A DNA stretch of 64,000 nt from Diplonema papillatum. Taxonomy: Eukaryota > Euglenozoa > Diplonemea > Diplonemida > Diplonemidae. The notes beneath the pieces were generated by a model. It was given only the letters and a program-made list of their open reading frames with translations. It ran no database searches and was not told the DNA's origin. The stretch is taken from the NCBI GenBank assembly GCA_030068145.1, contig JAPJBO010000573.1, positions 84,819 to 148,818 on the forward strand. The letters run 5' to 3'. Of the stretch, positions 41,101 through 53,100 are shown in pieces. Position numbers and translations under genes: made by a program. Numbering within the stretch: position 1 is the stretch's first letter; the number at the start of each line of letters is the position of its first letter.

Positions 41101-44100
41101 TTACTTTCCGTTGGACTAGGGGCTGCTCCCGAAAGTCCGGTCAAGATCTGCAAACTGCAGGAACCTCTGAACTGATATCCTGGCATTGTTGAACGCTTAC
41201 GCCCGCCACTAAACCCAGATTTACCTGTTTCGTGTGGGCTACAGCACATTTACCTCCCTTGAGATTGGAATATAAGTTCGGGCGAAGCAAAGCGTAGTTC
41301 GGGTGAAGCTAAGTTCTGGTGAGGCTAATTCTGGTGAAAGAAAAGTTCGGGCGAAGCAAAGCAAAGTTCGGGCGATGCTAAGTTCTGATGAAGCAAAGTT
41401 CGGGCGAAGCAAAGCAAAGTTCGAGCGATGCTAAGTTCTGGTGAAAGCAAAGTTCAGGCGAAGCAAAGCAAAGTTCGGGCGAAGCAAAGTTCTGGTGAGG
41501 CAAATGGGCGATGCTACGTTCTGGTAGGCTGACTCAAACTATCCAAGGTGACCCAAAACCGAAAGCCGTCGAAAGCGGTCGAAAAGTCTACGAACACTAA
41601 AAAATCTTCGCCTTCCTTTTCCATCCTGATCTGCTGTACTACGCTTCTCAGGCAGAGGACGTGTTCAGACGTGCCCCTGCCCGGCCTTCCCCCATTCTGT
41701 GTTGGAAGAAGGACGCTGTCAACTTGCCCGATTTGGTCACGTAGGGACTGCCGGATCCTCCCTCGCAGTACTGCGTTGTACAGCTTCCCGTAGCACGATA
41801 CGAGTCAAATCACGCCGGTTGCCTTTCTTGTACAGCGGTTGGGTCTCAGACCGCATCCACTCTGCAGGCGGTGCCTGCATGTACGCCTCCCGACAAAACT
41901 CGGTGACCTTTTCTTCTACATCAGGGACGCGCAAGAATGCGTTCGGAACTCCATCCGGACCGGCCGCTTGCTGACCTTTAGCCTACGAGAGGCACCCGCA
42001 ACTTCAGAGATCGTGGGCGGTTCTGTCTTCCAGAGGCAGTCAAGGCTTCTGGCTATTAGTCGCGGTATCGCGGATGTGTCCTCACAAGCACCGTGTTGTC
42101 TGCGGAGAGTTCGGAAGTGCTCATCGTACTCCCCCTTGACAGAGGGGGGAGACAGGCACGACTCTTCCAGAGGCAGGAAAGGGCCTTCCAGGCTGGGTGG
42201 GGGCTGTCACCCCGATGTTCTTCAAAGAAACGCAGCAGGGTGGCTACAGGGCGTGCGGCTGCAGCGTTGTAGTCCGCGTTGCCTCCTTCGCGCGGTCCCA
42301 GCAAGGCTTCCTCGAGCTCTGGTGTCGGTGGACCGTGACAAACTGCAGAACTCCTCATACGTGGCTGCGCGGGTGAGAGTATCTGCTAGAAGCGAAGATG
42401 CACGCCGTTGCCTTCGCCGGGTTGTAGTGCAGCGTTGAAGTCGCCCGCAACTACACAGTACTCGTTGTCGCGGACACGATCTAACAGAGTACTGAGGGCC
42501 AACTGATGCGCGCGCCCTGGCCGCCGAGTGTGGAGCGTAGACGTTTACGAGCCAGCCATCTTCGCCTGCCGCTGACTCTGTCCGCATCCACATCACTCGG
42601 TGGTTTTCGTAGCCTATTTCTTTCCAGGCTACTGTGGGTGCTACTAGCATTGCCACCCCGCCTTTCGACGGGTGTGGTGGGGCTGAGACTATGTGCAACT
42701 CCCAGCCCCATCCCACCTTCCTCGTCACAAATTCGCCTGCCACCCGGATCTGGTGCTCCTGCAACATGAGCACGTGCACTCCACGCATGATGCACAGGTG
42801 CACCAGATGGACGATCTGCTGTGTTCGGCACAGGGAACGCGCGTTCCAGCTGGCCACCTTCGTCACTCGGTTTGCAGTAAAAACTGCCAAACCCTGCCTC
42901 GGGGACTCCTTCTTTTCTCTGGCGCGGTCAAGACCAGATACTGCCCGAATGCTGCAAAACACCCCCCGACCGGTCAAATTGCCACTGTGGTCTTCAATTC
43001 GCCGGGCGGTGTTGTCAGCACTTCGGTTACCGCGTCGCGTCACGTACATGTCGCTGGCGGGTGGGGGATCGGCGACCGCAGCAGCAACTAAGGCGCGGTC
43101 AACAGTGTCGCCATGGTGAAGGCCCCCCCGCCCGCAAACCCGGGGAGGGTCACGCTAATACCCAGAATGCATGTGGCAAAAAAAAAAAGAAAAGAACTTG
43201 TATAAAGGTGCACCTTGTCGTCTTGACGCTGGCCTTCGGCTTCTTCCTCACTCGATTCACATGGTGCGAGGTAGGCTTCTAAGTCGTCCAGCTCTTCATC
43301 ATCAGCAACGAAGGTCGATGCGAAAGACTGCGTTTCGTGTGTCCTTGAAAGGTTCTGGGGAACGATTCGTCGCAATGCTAAGAAAATGCACACTTGCACT
43401 AGCCCACCGTGACGCTTACAGACAGGACGTCAGACGTAACGCTTTGATATTGGGATCCGCGACTATTTTTCTCTGGCGAACGCATAAGCTAAATGACAGG
43501 TTGGGTGACGCTGCCTTCCTTCGCCAGTTTAGGGGAAGGACGGGATGTCGCTATAGGTTGCGGCTCTGCTACAGCGAGTGGTTGGCGCTGCAGCGGGCGC
43601 TCTGGCCGGCGCAGTATGATATAGAAACCACTACATTCAGTTTCAAGTCGGAAGACATTGCCTGAGCTGCGGTGATGTCTCGTCGGGATTAGGTCTCCCG
43701 ACTCACAATCTTCTTCCCTTCTGGGAGTGACGAACCTAGCTTCTTCGTAACGAACCTGGCTGCTTCGGCAGTGACACCGGTTGAGGAAACCCATTTTGAG
43801 GTCACGAACGACAACACGAAAGACGAAGTGAAACAAAGAGCGGACCTTCCTTCTTTTGGGGTCTGCTTGGTCCCACGAGATCGCGAAGCGAGAATTTTGC
43901 AGCGCGTTGGTAACGAACGCCGTGTTGGCGTTGAATCCCGCTTGCAATTGGTCGCACTCTTCCCGGGGCTCTTCGTCAAAAACCTGCGGAGGGGTGTGTT
44001 TTCTCTTGCTTGTATATTCTGTTGATGCTTCGGATTCGTAGTAGCAATGAACTTTTTACTCCACCTTGTTTGGGAGGATTAGCTCATCGATAACATTCAC

Positions 44101-47100
44101 TCACCAGCAGGCATTCTATTGGATCGAGTATTCATCTGCGAATGTGAGCTGGGCTATGTACCGTACTCGTCGCACCAACCGCAATACCACTTAGGAGCCT
44201 TAGGTTTCCTACGAGATGATCCTCCTGCAAGATGTAGCATAGCCGACATGAGCCGTGAGCTCAAAGAGCAACGAGGCCCGACGAGCGGTCGCTCGGCGCA
44301 CGCAGCCTCGAGCTGACTAATAACGAGCCACCCGGTACCCGCTACGTGAAAACACGTGTACCGTGACCCAGGTTAGGACACGCTGCTTAACCAGAACTGA
44401 CTGGTCAAAGATGCGGTCGTGACCAAAAACATGCAATCTCGAGCGCGATTGACCAAAGAGATACTGTAAGCATACCATCTCATCGGGAACAAAGCTCAAG
44501 TCGAAGACGGTGCCACTGCGCTCGATTTCCGTGCCGTCGCACTCTTTGTACACATGCGCAGCAGTCGCTTTCGAGTCAAACGTCACAATAGCATAATAGT
44601 ACTTTAGTCGCTGCAGCTCGTATCGTCGGTACTGTGGATTGTTGACTTGTGGATGTTGGCTGGCAATCACAACACGGGCACTCGCTATCGACAGGCTAAC
44701 AAACCCTGCTGAAGCTGCCAGACAGTAGTCTGCAATGAAGGCGTGCGCATTTGGAGTGTATGTCGGATCCCGTACAACAGTTACATCAGACGCAGCTTGA
44801 TCCTAGAGCTCTCTAGCCTAGTATATTGGTTAAACGATTCGCATGCGATAATAAGTATCGCATGCGCACAAGATTATCGCATATAATCGGCATGCGATAA
44901 TATGCGATAAGGGTAGAAAGTCTGTTGTGACTTGACCTTGGCTGGGAAAACACAACGTCCCCGGAGGGGAGAAACGAAGATCCGGGTGTTCATGAGGACC
45001 AGGGGGGCATCGAAAGAGACCGACAAATCGAAAAAACACCGAATTTCCGCGTTTAGAGGCAGGGTTTAACATACACTGAGTGATTTTTGGCGGACGAAAA
45101 AAAGTCGACAATTTGTCACAAGTCTGTCATGCCACACTGTGATGTTCGTGTGCATGAAGAGACTTTGCGTGTCATTTCGTTGTTGTATTGCTTTTCTTGT
45201 GGTCAGTTGGACTTGAACGGACCCCTTACCGCCACCATCCTACGGTTGCAGTCTGATGCTTGAATGGGAAAACTTGACTTCTTCTTTGAACCAGCTACAC
45301 CCTGAAGACTGTGAAGTTCTCTTATCGAGTGATCCTGCTACCAGAAGCAGCAGAAGACGAGCAACATCGGAGACCGCAACATCAACAACAAAACCAGCGC
45401 GGGTCAAAAAGACGACACCGACGCGAGCGAAGAAGCGGCGAACGAACTCTGCGTCGAAGCCGACAACAAAACGGCGAAGAGGAGCCAATCGAAGCGCGGC
45501 CATCGCCCAAGCGCCGTGAAGAAGCAGAAATCGACGCGCAACCGATGAACCTGGACGAGCAGTCGAAGGAGAAGCGAGGCACCAAACGCGCGCCTGAGCG
45601 CGACGATCAAGACGAGCTAAAGAGGCGAAAGCATGACACACCACGTGCGAAGAGATAACTAGGTCTCTGGAACGGCTTATTGGCAACTTCCAAAGCACAA
45701 GGCCCCAACAGCATGATGTTTAGGGGACGCGCATCCTCCTCTAAGTCTGCGAGTCGCCTAGAAGTCGCCAAGCCCACATTGGTCATCGTCCAGGAATTTG
45801 GAACTTTGTCGTAGGCTCGAAGGACGCTGAAACGCGACTTTTGCGAATGGCGTAACTTACTGGCTACAGTACTGTAAGATCCACAGGCCATCGTCCCTAG
45901 GTTCGTGTGTGTGTGTGCCTGCTGGTAGGACATTTTGTGACTTGACCGCGCAGAAGGCGCAGAAAAGTGAGACTCTGGTGTTTCATTTCGCAAAGGCCCC
46001 AGAACGTTGCCAAGCTGACCTGCACACAGTAACAATCCGTTGTCGCAAGCAACTACAGCACCGCAAAGCACATCCTGGAATGTGACCAGTGCGCGGTCGA
46101 AAGGCCCAGAAGGAACCCGACTACTTGCTGAGATGTGAACCATGTTGATTTGTCAGCTGCTTCTGTTTGCCTGTAGCAGATTTCTGGGAAGAGTGATTGC
46201 ACAGGTGCAGATGCCAGTTTCCTTCACAGGCCAATCTCCGACAACACAAACCCGTTAACCAACACGAAACCCCCGGAATTTCAAGCGAACTTCAACTCTA
46301 AAAAAAGTGCGTGCACAGTGAAAGTTAGAAAGAAATCCTTGTATGAAAGTTAGAAAAAAAATTGCGTTTTCAAAAACCCGGGTCCGGGGTCCCGAGCTAC
46401 ATACACCCCTGCACCTTTCCTGTTGAAAAGTTTTTTTTTCCAAAAGTTTTTTTTTTCCTAAGGTTTGGAAAGTTTTGCGTGCGCGCGAACATGGGCACAA
46501 AAAAAAAAAAAAACTTTCTACCCTAATTCATAATACTGTATTTGTACAGAGGATGTACCCCTGTAGGGTAGGTTCTGGGGGAAAGTTTGTGACTTTCTCT
46601 GGGGTTTGTAGCAAGAGTGCTATGAGAACCTTTCTGTGTGTCAACCACATCCAGATTCCGGTACCGACCCAATACCGCCAGCCCAGTAGATCGTGCCAGC
46701 TGATACTACGACAGATGGAGTTGTTCAGATGCTCCCCAGACGCAAGAAGCATCATATTATGGAGGTCTTCAGCAGACCATGAGCCGGCTTGCACGAAGGC
46801 AGTGTCATTCTGACTTGTGCACGAGGGAAGACTACTTCGGCGAGCCCCAGTGAAACAGCCGGAACCAGATAAAAGCCGTGAGAGATGTCGACGCACCGGC
46901 ACTAAAAAGAGGCACCATCAGCGTTGGTTAGCAACCGTGCAAGCTCTCTTTCATCGTCTTCATCAACGACTTCGGCGTTGCTGACACGGGAGCCTCAGCC
47001 TTCCCCGGGAAGTGGCGACAAGGTGTATGCTCTTACGCTGCCTGGGTACGCCGCAATGCCGGGATCACGCACCGCCCACGTCTTGCAGCTGGAAGGAGGA

Positions 47101-50100
47101 CGAAAGTGATGTTAAACGGCATAGAAGCAGTTTGCTCCAAACCCGTGTATCTGCAGGACGTACCCTTCGCTCAATAGAAACTGAAGTTTCCCATCAAGGC
47201 GTTAGCTGCCGCCGTACGTGCAGTTGCAAAGAAGAAGAGAGCCCGCAGCGCTACGCGATCCCGCGAGGTGAGCTCACCTGCCAGCCAGAGATTGGCATTC
47301 AAGAGGCATCTGTCTGTCGTCGGGTTGCTGACGATGGTCTCAGCTATGAGTAGGGTACGGAAGTGGGAAGTCGTGGATGTGTCAGGCGGCGCCCTACCAG
47401 TGCAAGGGTTGTTCGGTGGACGACTTCCGGATGAAGCAGGAGAAAATACAAGGAACTGTGAGAGCGTGATGGACACCCACAACGTACCGAAGCTTCTGCA
47501 CACTATGTTGATCACACCAACATTTTCTACACACCAGCCACCACCAACCAACGCGGCTCGCGCAAGAAGGGATCGAGCCATGGTAGTTGTCAAGTTAGGT
47601 GACACTGGTAGTGGTCGGATGTCAGTTGTCGAAGCGTCACGGTAGCATGGCGGATGACCGATGCATTCTAGAGGAGTGTACGAGTGAGAAAGGCTCGCAA
47701 CGAGCTCCGCGGACTCGTTTTCTCCCTTTCTGCGCCTCTCAAGCCATCCTGCCTCGCTCCGGGTCCCCCAAAGAAGTCTGCGATAATGTGCGATAATCGT
47801 GCGATAATCACTACCGCACATGCGATAATGTGCGACAATATGCAGCCTCCTGGAGGCGGAGCAGCGGAACGAGACGAGCCAGGGGGAACCGGCGCTGTCG
47901 CAAGGACGGCCGAAGTACCAAGGCGAGGATCGTGAAGGGGCACCGCAACAGCAACAACAGCAACAGCAACAGCAACCGCAACAGCAACAACAGCAACAGC
48001 GACCGCACCAGCAACAACAGCAACAACAGCAACAGCAACCGCACCAGCAACAGCAGCGACAGCCACAACAACAACGGCAACCGCGGCAACAGGCACAACA
48101 GCAACCACAACAACAGCAGCGACAGCAACAGAGGCAACCGCAACAGCAACAACAGCAGCAGCAACAGCACCAGCAACCGCAACAGCAGCAACAACAGCCA
48201 CAGCAGCAACAGCAACCGCAACAGCAACGGCGGAACCGACCGCAACAACAAGAGCAACCGCAGCAGCGGCAACATCAGCAGTGGGTAGACGTCGTCAGAC
48301 GTAAGGCGACCGTGTGCGGCGTGCACAGTTTCGACTGGAACGTGCCGATCCTCGAGTCGTGCTCATTCGAGGCGAAGAAGGAGGGGCTCTGGGTCGCACC
48401 CAGCGTCGATGAGGCCGAGACGGCGATGGGCGTGGCGGTCGATGCTGCGGCGCTGGCGACAGAGGAGGTTCGGTACGCGGTGTTGTGCCGACAGCCGTTC
48501 GAGAAGAGCGAGGCGCGCCACGTCCTCATGGAGACGGGCGTGGTGCAGCGGATGCACCTTTGGACGCACGGGGACGTTCGGCAGGCCGGGAAGGTAGGGA
48601 AGGTCCGGCAGGCGGCGACAGAAGGCGGGCGGAAGCCCGGCGCGGCCACGGCGGTGCTCGTCCTCACCGTGGCACGCAAGCACACGGCGGCCGAAACGTG
48701 GGCATGCGTGGAGAAGGACCCGCACACGGCGATGACGCGTCTCTGCCGCCGGGCGGTGAAGGCGACTTCGGCGCAGACGCGCCTCGAAGCGGCCTCCATG
48801 TGGGGCGTGACGTCGCAGCAGGGCCGCCGTGAACTCCTGGTTCGCGTACCTGCGGGACACATGGACGCCATCTTGCAGGGGTCGGGTAGGGATGGCTGCT
48901 TCTGGCGACCAGTCGGGAGGGAAGCGCGCGACGCCACGCCGGTCGTCGCATTAAATGCGGACGTGACGCGGGAGACCGCGTTGGCGTTGTTGAAGAAGTG
49001 CGGCGAGGCCGGGGGCGGTGTTGTTCTTGGTGGAAGACGTCTTCTGCTGCGGGCGCGCGGCTCGGGGATGCTGGCGCGCGTGCGGGCGGCTGCTGGTGAG
49101 CACGCGGCGCCCCCGCTCGAAACGAAACTGCGGTACCTCGTGTCCGGTGCCAGGGCGCGAGAACACGAGGCCGACGTCGAGATGCTGCTCAGGCTCGCTG
49201 GCTGGGCTGCGACGGTCACGACATCCTTCGTGAGAAGCGGCATGCGGACGTGCGTGGTGACGGGGGATGGCGGCCCGCCGTTTCGGGTGATCGAAAGGGA
49301 AGGGTCGCCCTTCATTGTCGTCAACGACTACGACAAGGGCGAGATGCCGCGGCCGCGTTCCAAGCGCCTCGCCTCCTCCCTCCCGACGGCGCCCGGCCAG
49401 AGGCGGCGCATGAAGCTGCCCGCCGCCGAAGTGCACACGGATCCGCAGCCGGCTCCGTCCAACAAGCGGAAGCACGAGGAGGTGGCGCAGCCGGCGGAAG
49501 CGGGACAGTCGCTAATCCGGCGAGCAGTGGCCGGTGTGGTCGAGATGCTGTCCCCGCCGCGCCAGCGTCTGAAGGAGCCGGTCGAGGGTGAGAAGGCCGA
49601 TCACCGGCACGAGCTGACCGATGGAGTGCGGGCTCCAGTGGAGTTTGAATGCGGCGATTGTCAGAAGACAATCCAAAAGGGCCGCATGCAGAGGAGGTGC
49701 GAAGAGTGCGGCGCCAGCGTGTGTGTCACGTGCTCGCGCGCCTGACTGCCGTCAAGCCACGACGCCCGCGCGGACGGCGATGCTGCGGGAGCCCGCTTGA
49801 TGCGATGTGGGGATGTGCATCCCAACCCTGGCCCCGGGCGCCGAACGCTCGCCTCGACCGCCGCGGCGGCTTTCCGCCGCGGACGTCGCCGACGGCCGGC
49901 CGGCACAGCCCGGTACGTTGCCGCGCACGTGCTGCATCGCGCGCGGGACGTGGGTTCCCGGGTTGCCTCGCGGCGTGAGCGTGTTGAATGTGCGTGGCTA
50001 CCGTCGAAGCACGACGCCCTTGAGTATGCGTACGCCGCGGGGGAACGGCTCTTGAGGTGCGGGGACGTCCACCCGAACCCTGGTCCCCCGCGCGATCTCA

Positions 50101-53100
50101 CTCTTGCTGCAGTTAATGTTGGCTCGCTGGCCCTGCACATTGACGAGGTGCGTGCGATGGCGCCCGCAGACGCGATTGCGGTGCTGGAGACGTCGATGAG
50201 CGCGTTGCAGCAGACGCAGGCGGCGGATTATCTCGCGAGACCGTGCGCCGTCGACGGGTCGAGGTGGAAGACGCTGTGGGGGCCGCCGCAACCGCCGAAG
50301 CGCAGCAAGCACTGTCCGCACGGAAACCCGCATTCCGGGCAGAAGGGGGGCGGAGTCGTTGTGCTTACCAGGCAGCCGGGGGTGGCCCACCTGCTGCCCA
50401 ACGAATCGCTGCAGGAAGTGCGCAACCGGGTCATCCACACGATGATCGCGACGGGGGTCGGACGGATGTTCGTGCACTTTTTTGCCGTCTACGCCCCATC
50501 GGGGAACACGGCAGCAGCGTCCCGGGAGCGGCTCCTGCAGACGGTCCTCTTCGAGGCGCAGGCCATAGTGGGGCAGGCCCCGGCGGTCGTGATGGGCGAC
50601 TTCAACACGGACCTTGAGCGATCGCCGGCGCTTCGGCATGCCCTCAGCAACGGGTGGACGGACGCAGCGCAGCTGCAGGCGGCGTGCGAAGGAGGACGAC
50701 CGCCCAACACCTACACGGGCACGAACACGTCCGGCACGCGCATCGACTACGCCCTGATGAACCGCGCGGCCGCGTCCGCCTTTGTTGCATGCGAGACGAT
50801 CGGGGTAGGGAGCGTGAGGGGCCACCGCTGCGTCCGGATTCGACTCGCGGTGCAGGCGTTCGAACAGCAGACATGGAGGTTCAACGTGCCGCGAGCGATA
50901 CCCGTGAAGCCGGCAGGTAGGGTCGTCGAGGTCCCGAGGCTGGATGCCGTGTGCGCCGCCGCCCGCGAGGGGGACGTCGAAGGGGCGTGGATGGCGCTCT
51001 CCGCAATGTGCGAGCAGTACCTGCTAGACCGCAGCGGGATGCCTGCCTGTGAGAGACGCGCGCACACCGGCCGCGGTAACTCGGAGCTGAAGATGACTCG
51101 CGTTGCGGCGAGGAGTACGCCGGACCGGGGCGTGGCGTGCGAGACGGAGCTGAGGCACGGGAATGCGATCCGGCGTCTGGAGCACTACGTCTACCAGCGA
51201 GCTCGCCTAGAAGCGTCCGGACCATTCCAGGTGCCCCAAGAACTCCGCTTGTGCTGGCTGCGCTGTCTCGCCGTGATCCGTGGCGGCGGGGTCGGCGAGC
51301 CGCCCCCCTCCGACCCGCCGAGCGCAGAGGTCGCCCGCGTTTACTTGCACGACGTACGACTGCGCAGTGCGAGATTCAACGCGGCTGCGGCGAGGGTGCG
51401 GAAGAGGCAGCAACAAGAGAGGCAGCTGACGATGTTTGGGACGGATCGCCGGGCTCTTGTGTCGATGCTGCGGGGGGGTCCGGGGCAGGCGGCCGATGCG
51501 GTGCGGACGGCGGATGGGCGGCTCACCGCCAACGTCGAGGAGATGGACGAGGTGCTGCAGGAGGCGTGGGACCCGATCCTGCGCATGTACGGGGAAGGAC
51601 GCCCAGAGCCCGAGTACGAGGCGTTCCGCAGGGCCTTCGAGGGTTTTATTCCCCGCCGCCAGATGGACCTGCGGGATGTGACCGGGAGCGAGCTACGGGA
51701 TGTGCTCAACAAGCGGAAGAAGAAGACTACGGCGTGTGGGGTGGACGGCTGGCGTTTGGACGAGCTGAAGGCCCTGCCCGACGAACTGCTGGACGGGTTC
51801 GCGACGCTTTTCAATCTGGTGGAGGAGCGAGGGGAGTGGCCGAAGGGTATGCTGACGTCGTTGGTGTCGCTCATACCAAAGACCGACGACACCTCGCCAA
51901 CGAACTTGCGGCCAATCACCGTGACGAGCTGCGTCTATCGGTTGTGGGCCTGCAGGCGTTTGCAAGACGTCATGGAGTGGCAGGACGGCTGGATTCTTCC
52001 GTCGCAGCACGGCTTCCGCAGAGGGCATCGGACGGACGACGTCCTCATGGAGCTGACGACGCTGATCGAGGAGACGCTGCTCGACGAGTCGAAGTCGCTG
52101 TACATGGTCGCACTCGATTTCGCGAAGTGCTTCGACCGGGTACCGCAGGGGATCGTTCTCCGGCTCGCCGAAGAGATGGGCCTCGACGCGCGCATCCTGC
52201 GCCCCCTGCGCGCCATGTACCGCGGCATGAAGCGACGGTTCAAGCTGCCGCTCGGCGTGGGCTCCGAGTTTGAGGTCACCAACGGTATCTTGCAGGGGTG
52301 CCCACTTTCGGTGATCCTCATCAACGCCTTGCTGTCGATTGTGCTCCGAGCGGTGTCGGCGCGCGTACCGGAGGTTTCGTCGGAGTCGCTGGCGGATGAT
52401 GCCACGCTCTTCGCGGCGGCGGAAGCCGAGCTGCAGCAGGCGGTCGACATCGTCGCGCGGTTCTGTGCCCTGACCGGGATGCGCCTGAACATGGCGAAAA
52501 CCTTGGCGATGGGCATCCATGCGGGCTCGACGCAACAGCGCAGGCGGCGTCCGTACGCCAGCGCGGTGAAGGTGGACGGCGAGGCCATAGCGACGGCGAC
52601 GGCTGCGAAGATCCTCGGGGTGCGAACGAGTGTGGAGAGCGTCCAAACGGGTCGGGCCAACGATGCGCGTCTGAGCGCACATGACGGTCTGATAGACAGG
52701 CTGGGCACCTCGAAGCTTCCGTTCGATGTCCGCTGCGAGGTGGCGAGTTCGAACGTGCTCAGCAGTGTCCTTACCGGGTGCTCCTACGAGACGTACACGC
52801 AGACGCGCCTGAAGGGACTCCGGACGCGGATCGTGAGGGGCGCTTTTGGGAGCAAGCACCCGTCGAGGAACGTGACGGCGGTGCTATCGATCTTGGCGAA
52901 GGGTCACCGTCTGGATCCGATGATCGCTCGGCCGTACAGGATTCTGTGCGCGTTATTCGACACCTGCGAGCGGCTGCCACGCGTGTGTGCGCGCATGCGG
53001 AACATCGTGAGGTTGTACGAGCGGCACGAAACGTTTTTGCCGAGGGCGCGCCTGGGGCCGGTAGGGATCGCCATTGCGGATGGGCTGTCGGTCGCGGGCA

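Noticed and set aside
47668-48326. Leu/Val-rich minus-strand frames opposite the LINE Gln tract
   Set aside because: They are the complement of CAA/CAG repeats. The plus-strand frame continues into ORF1.
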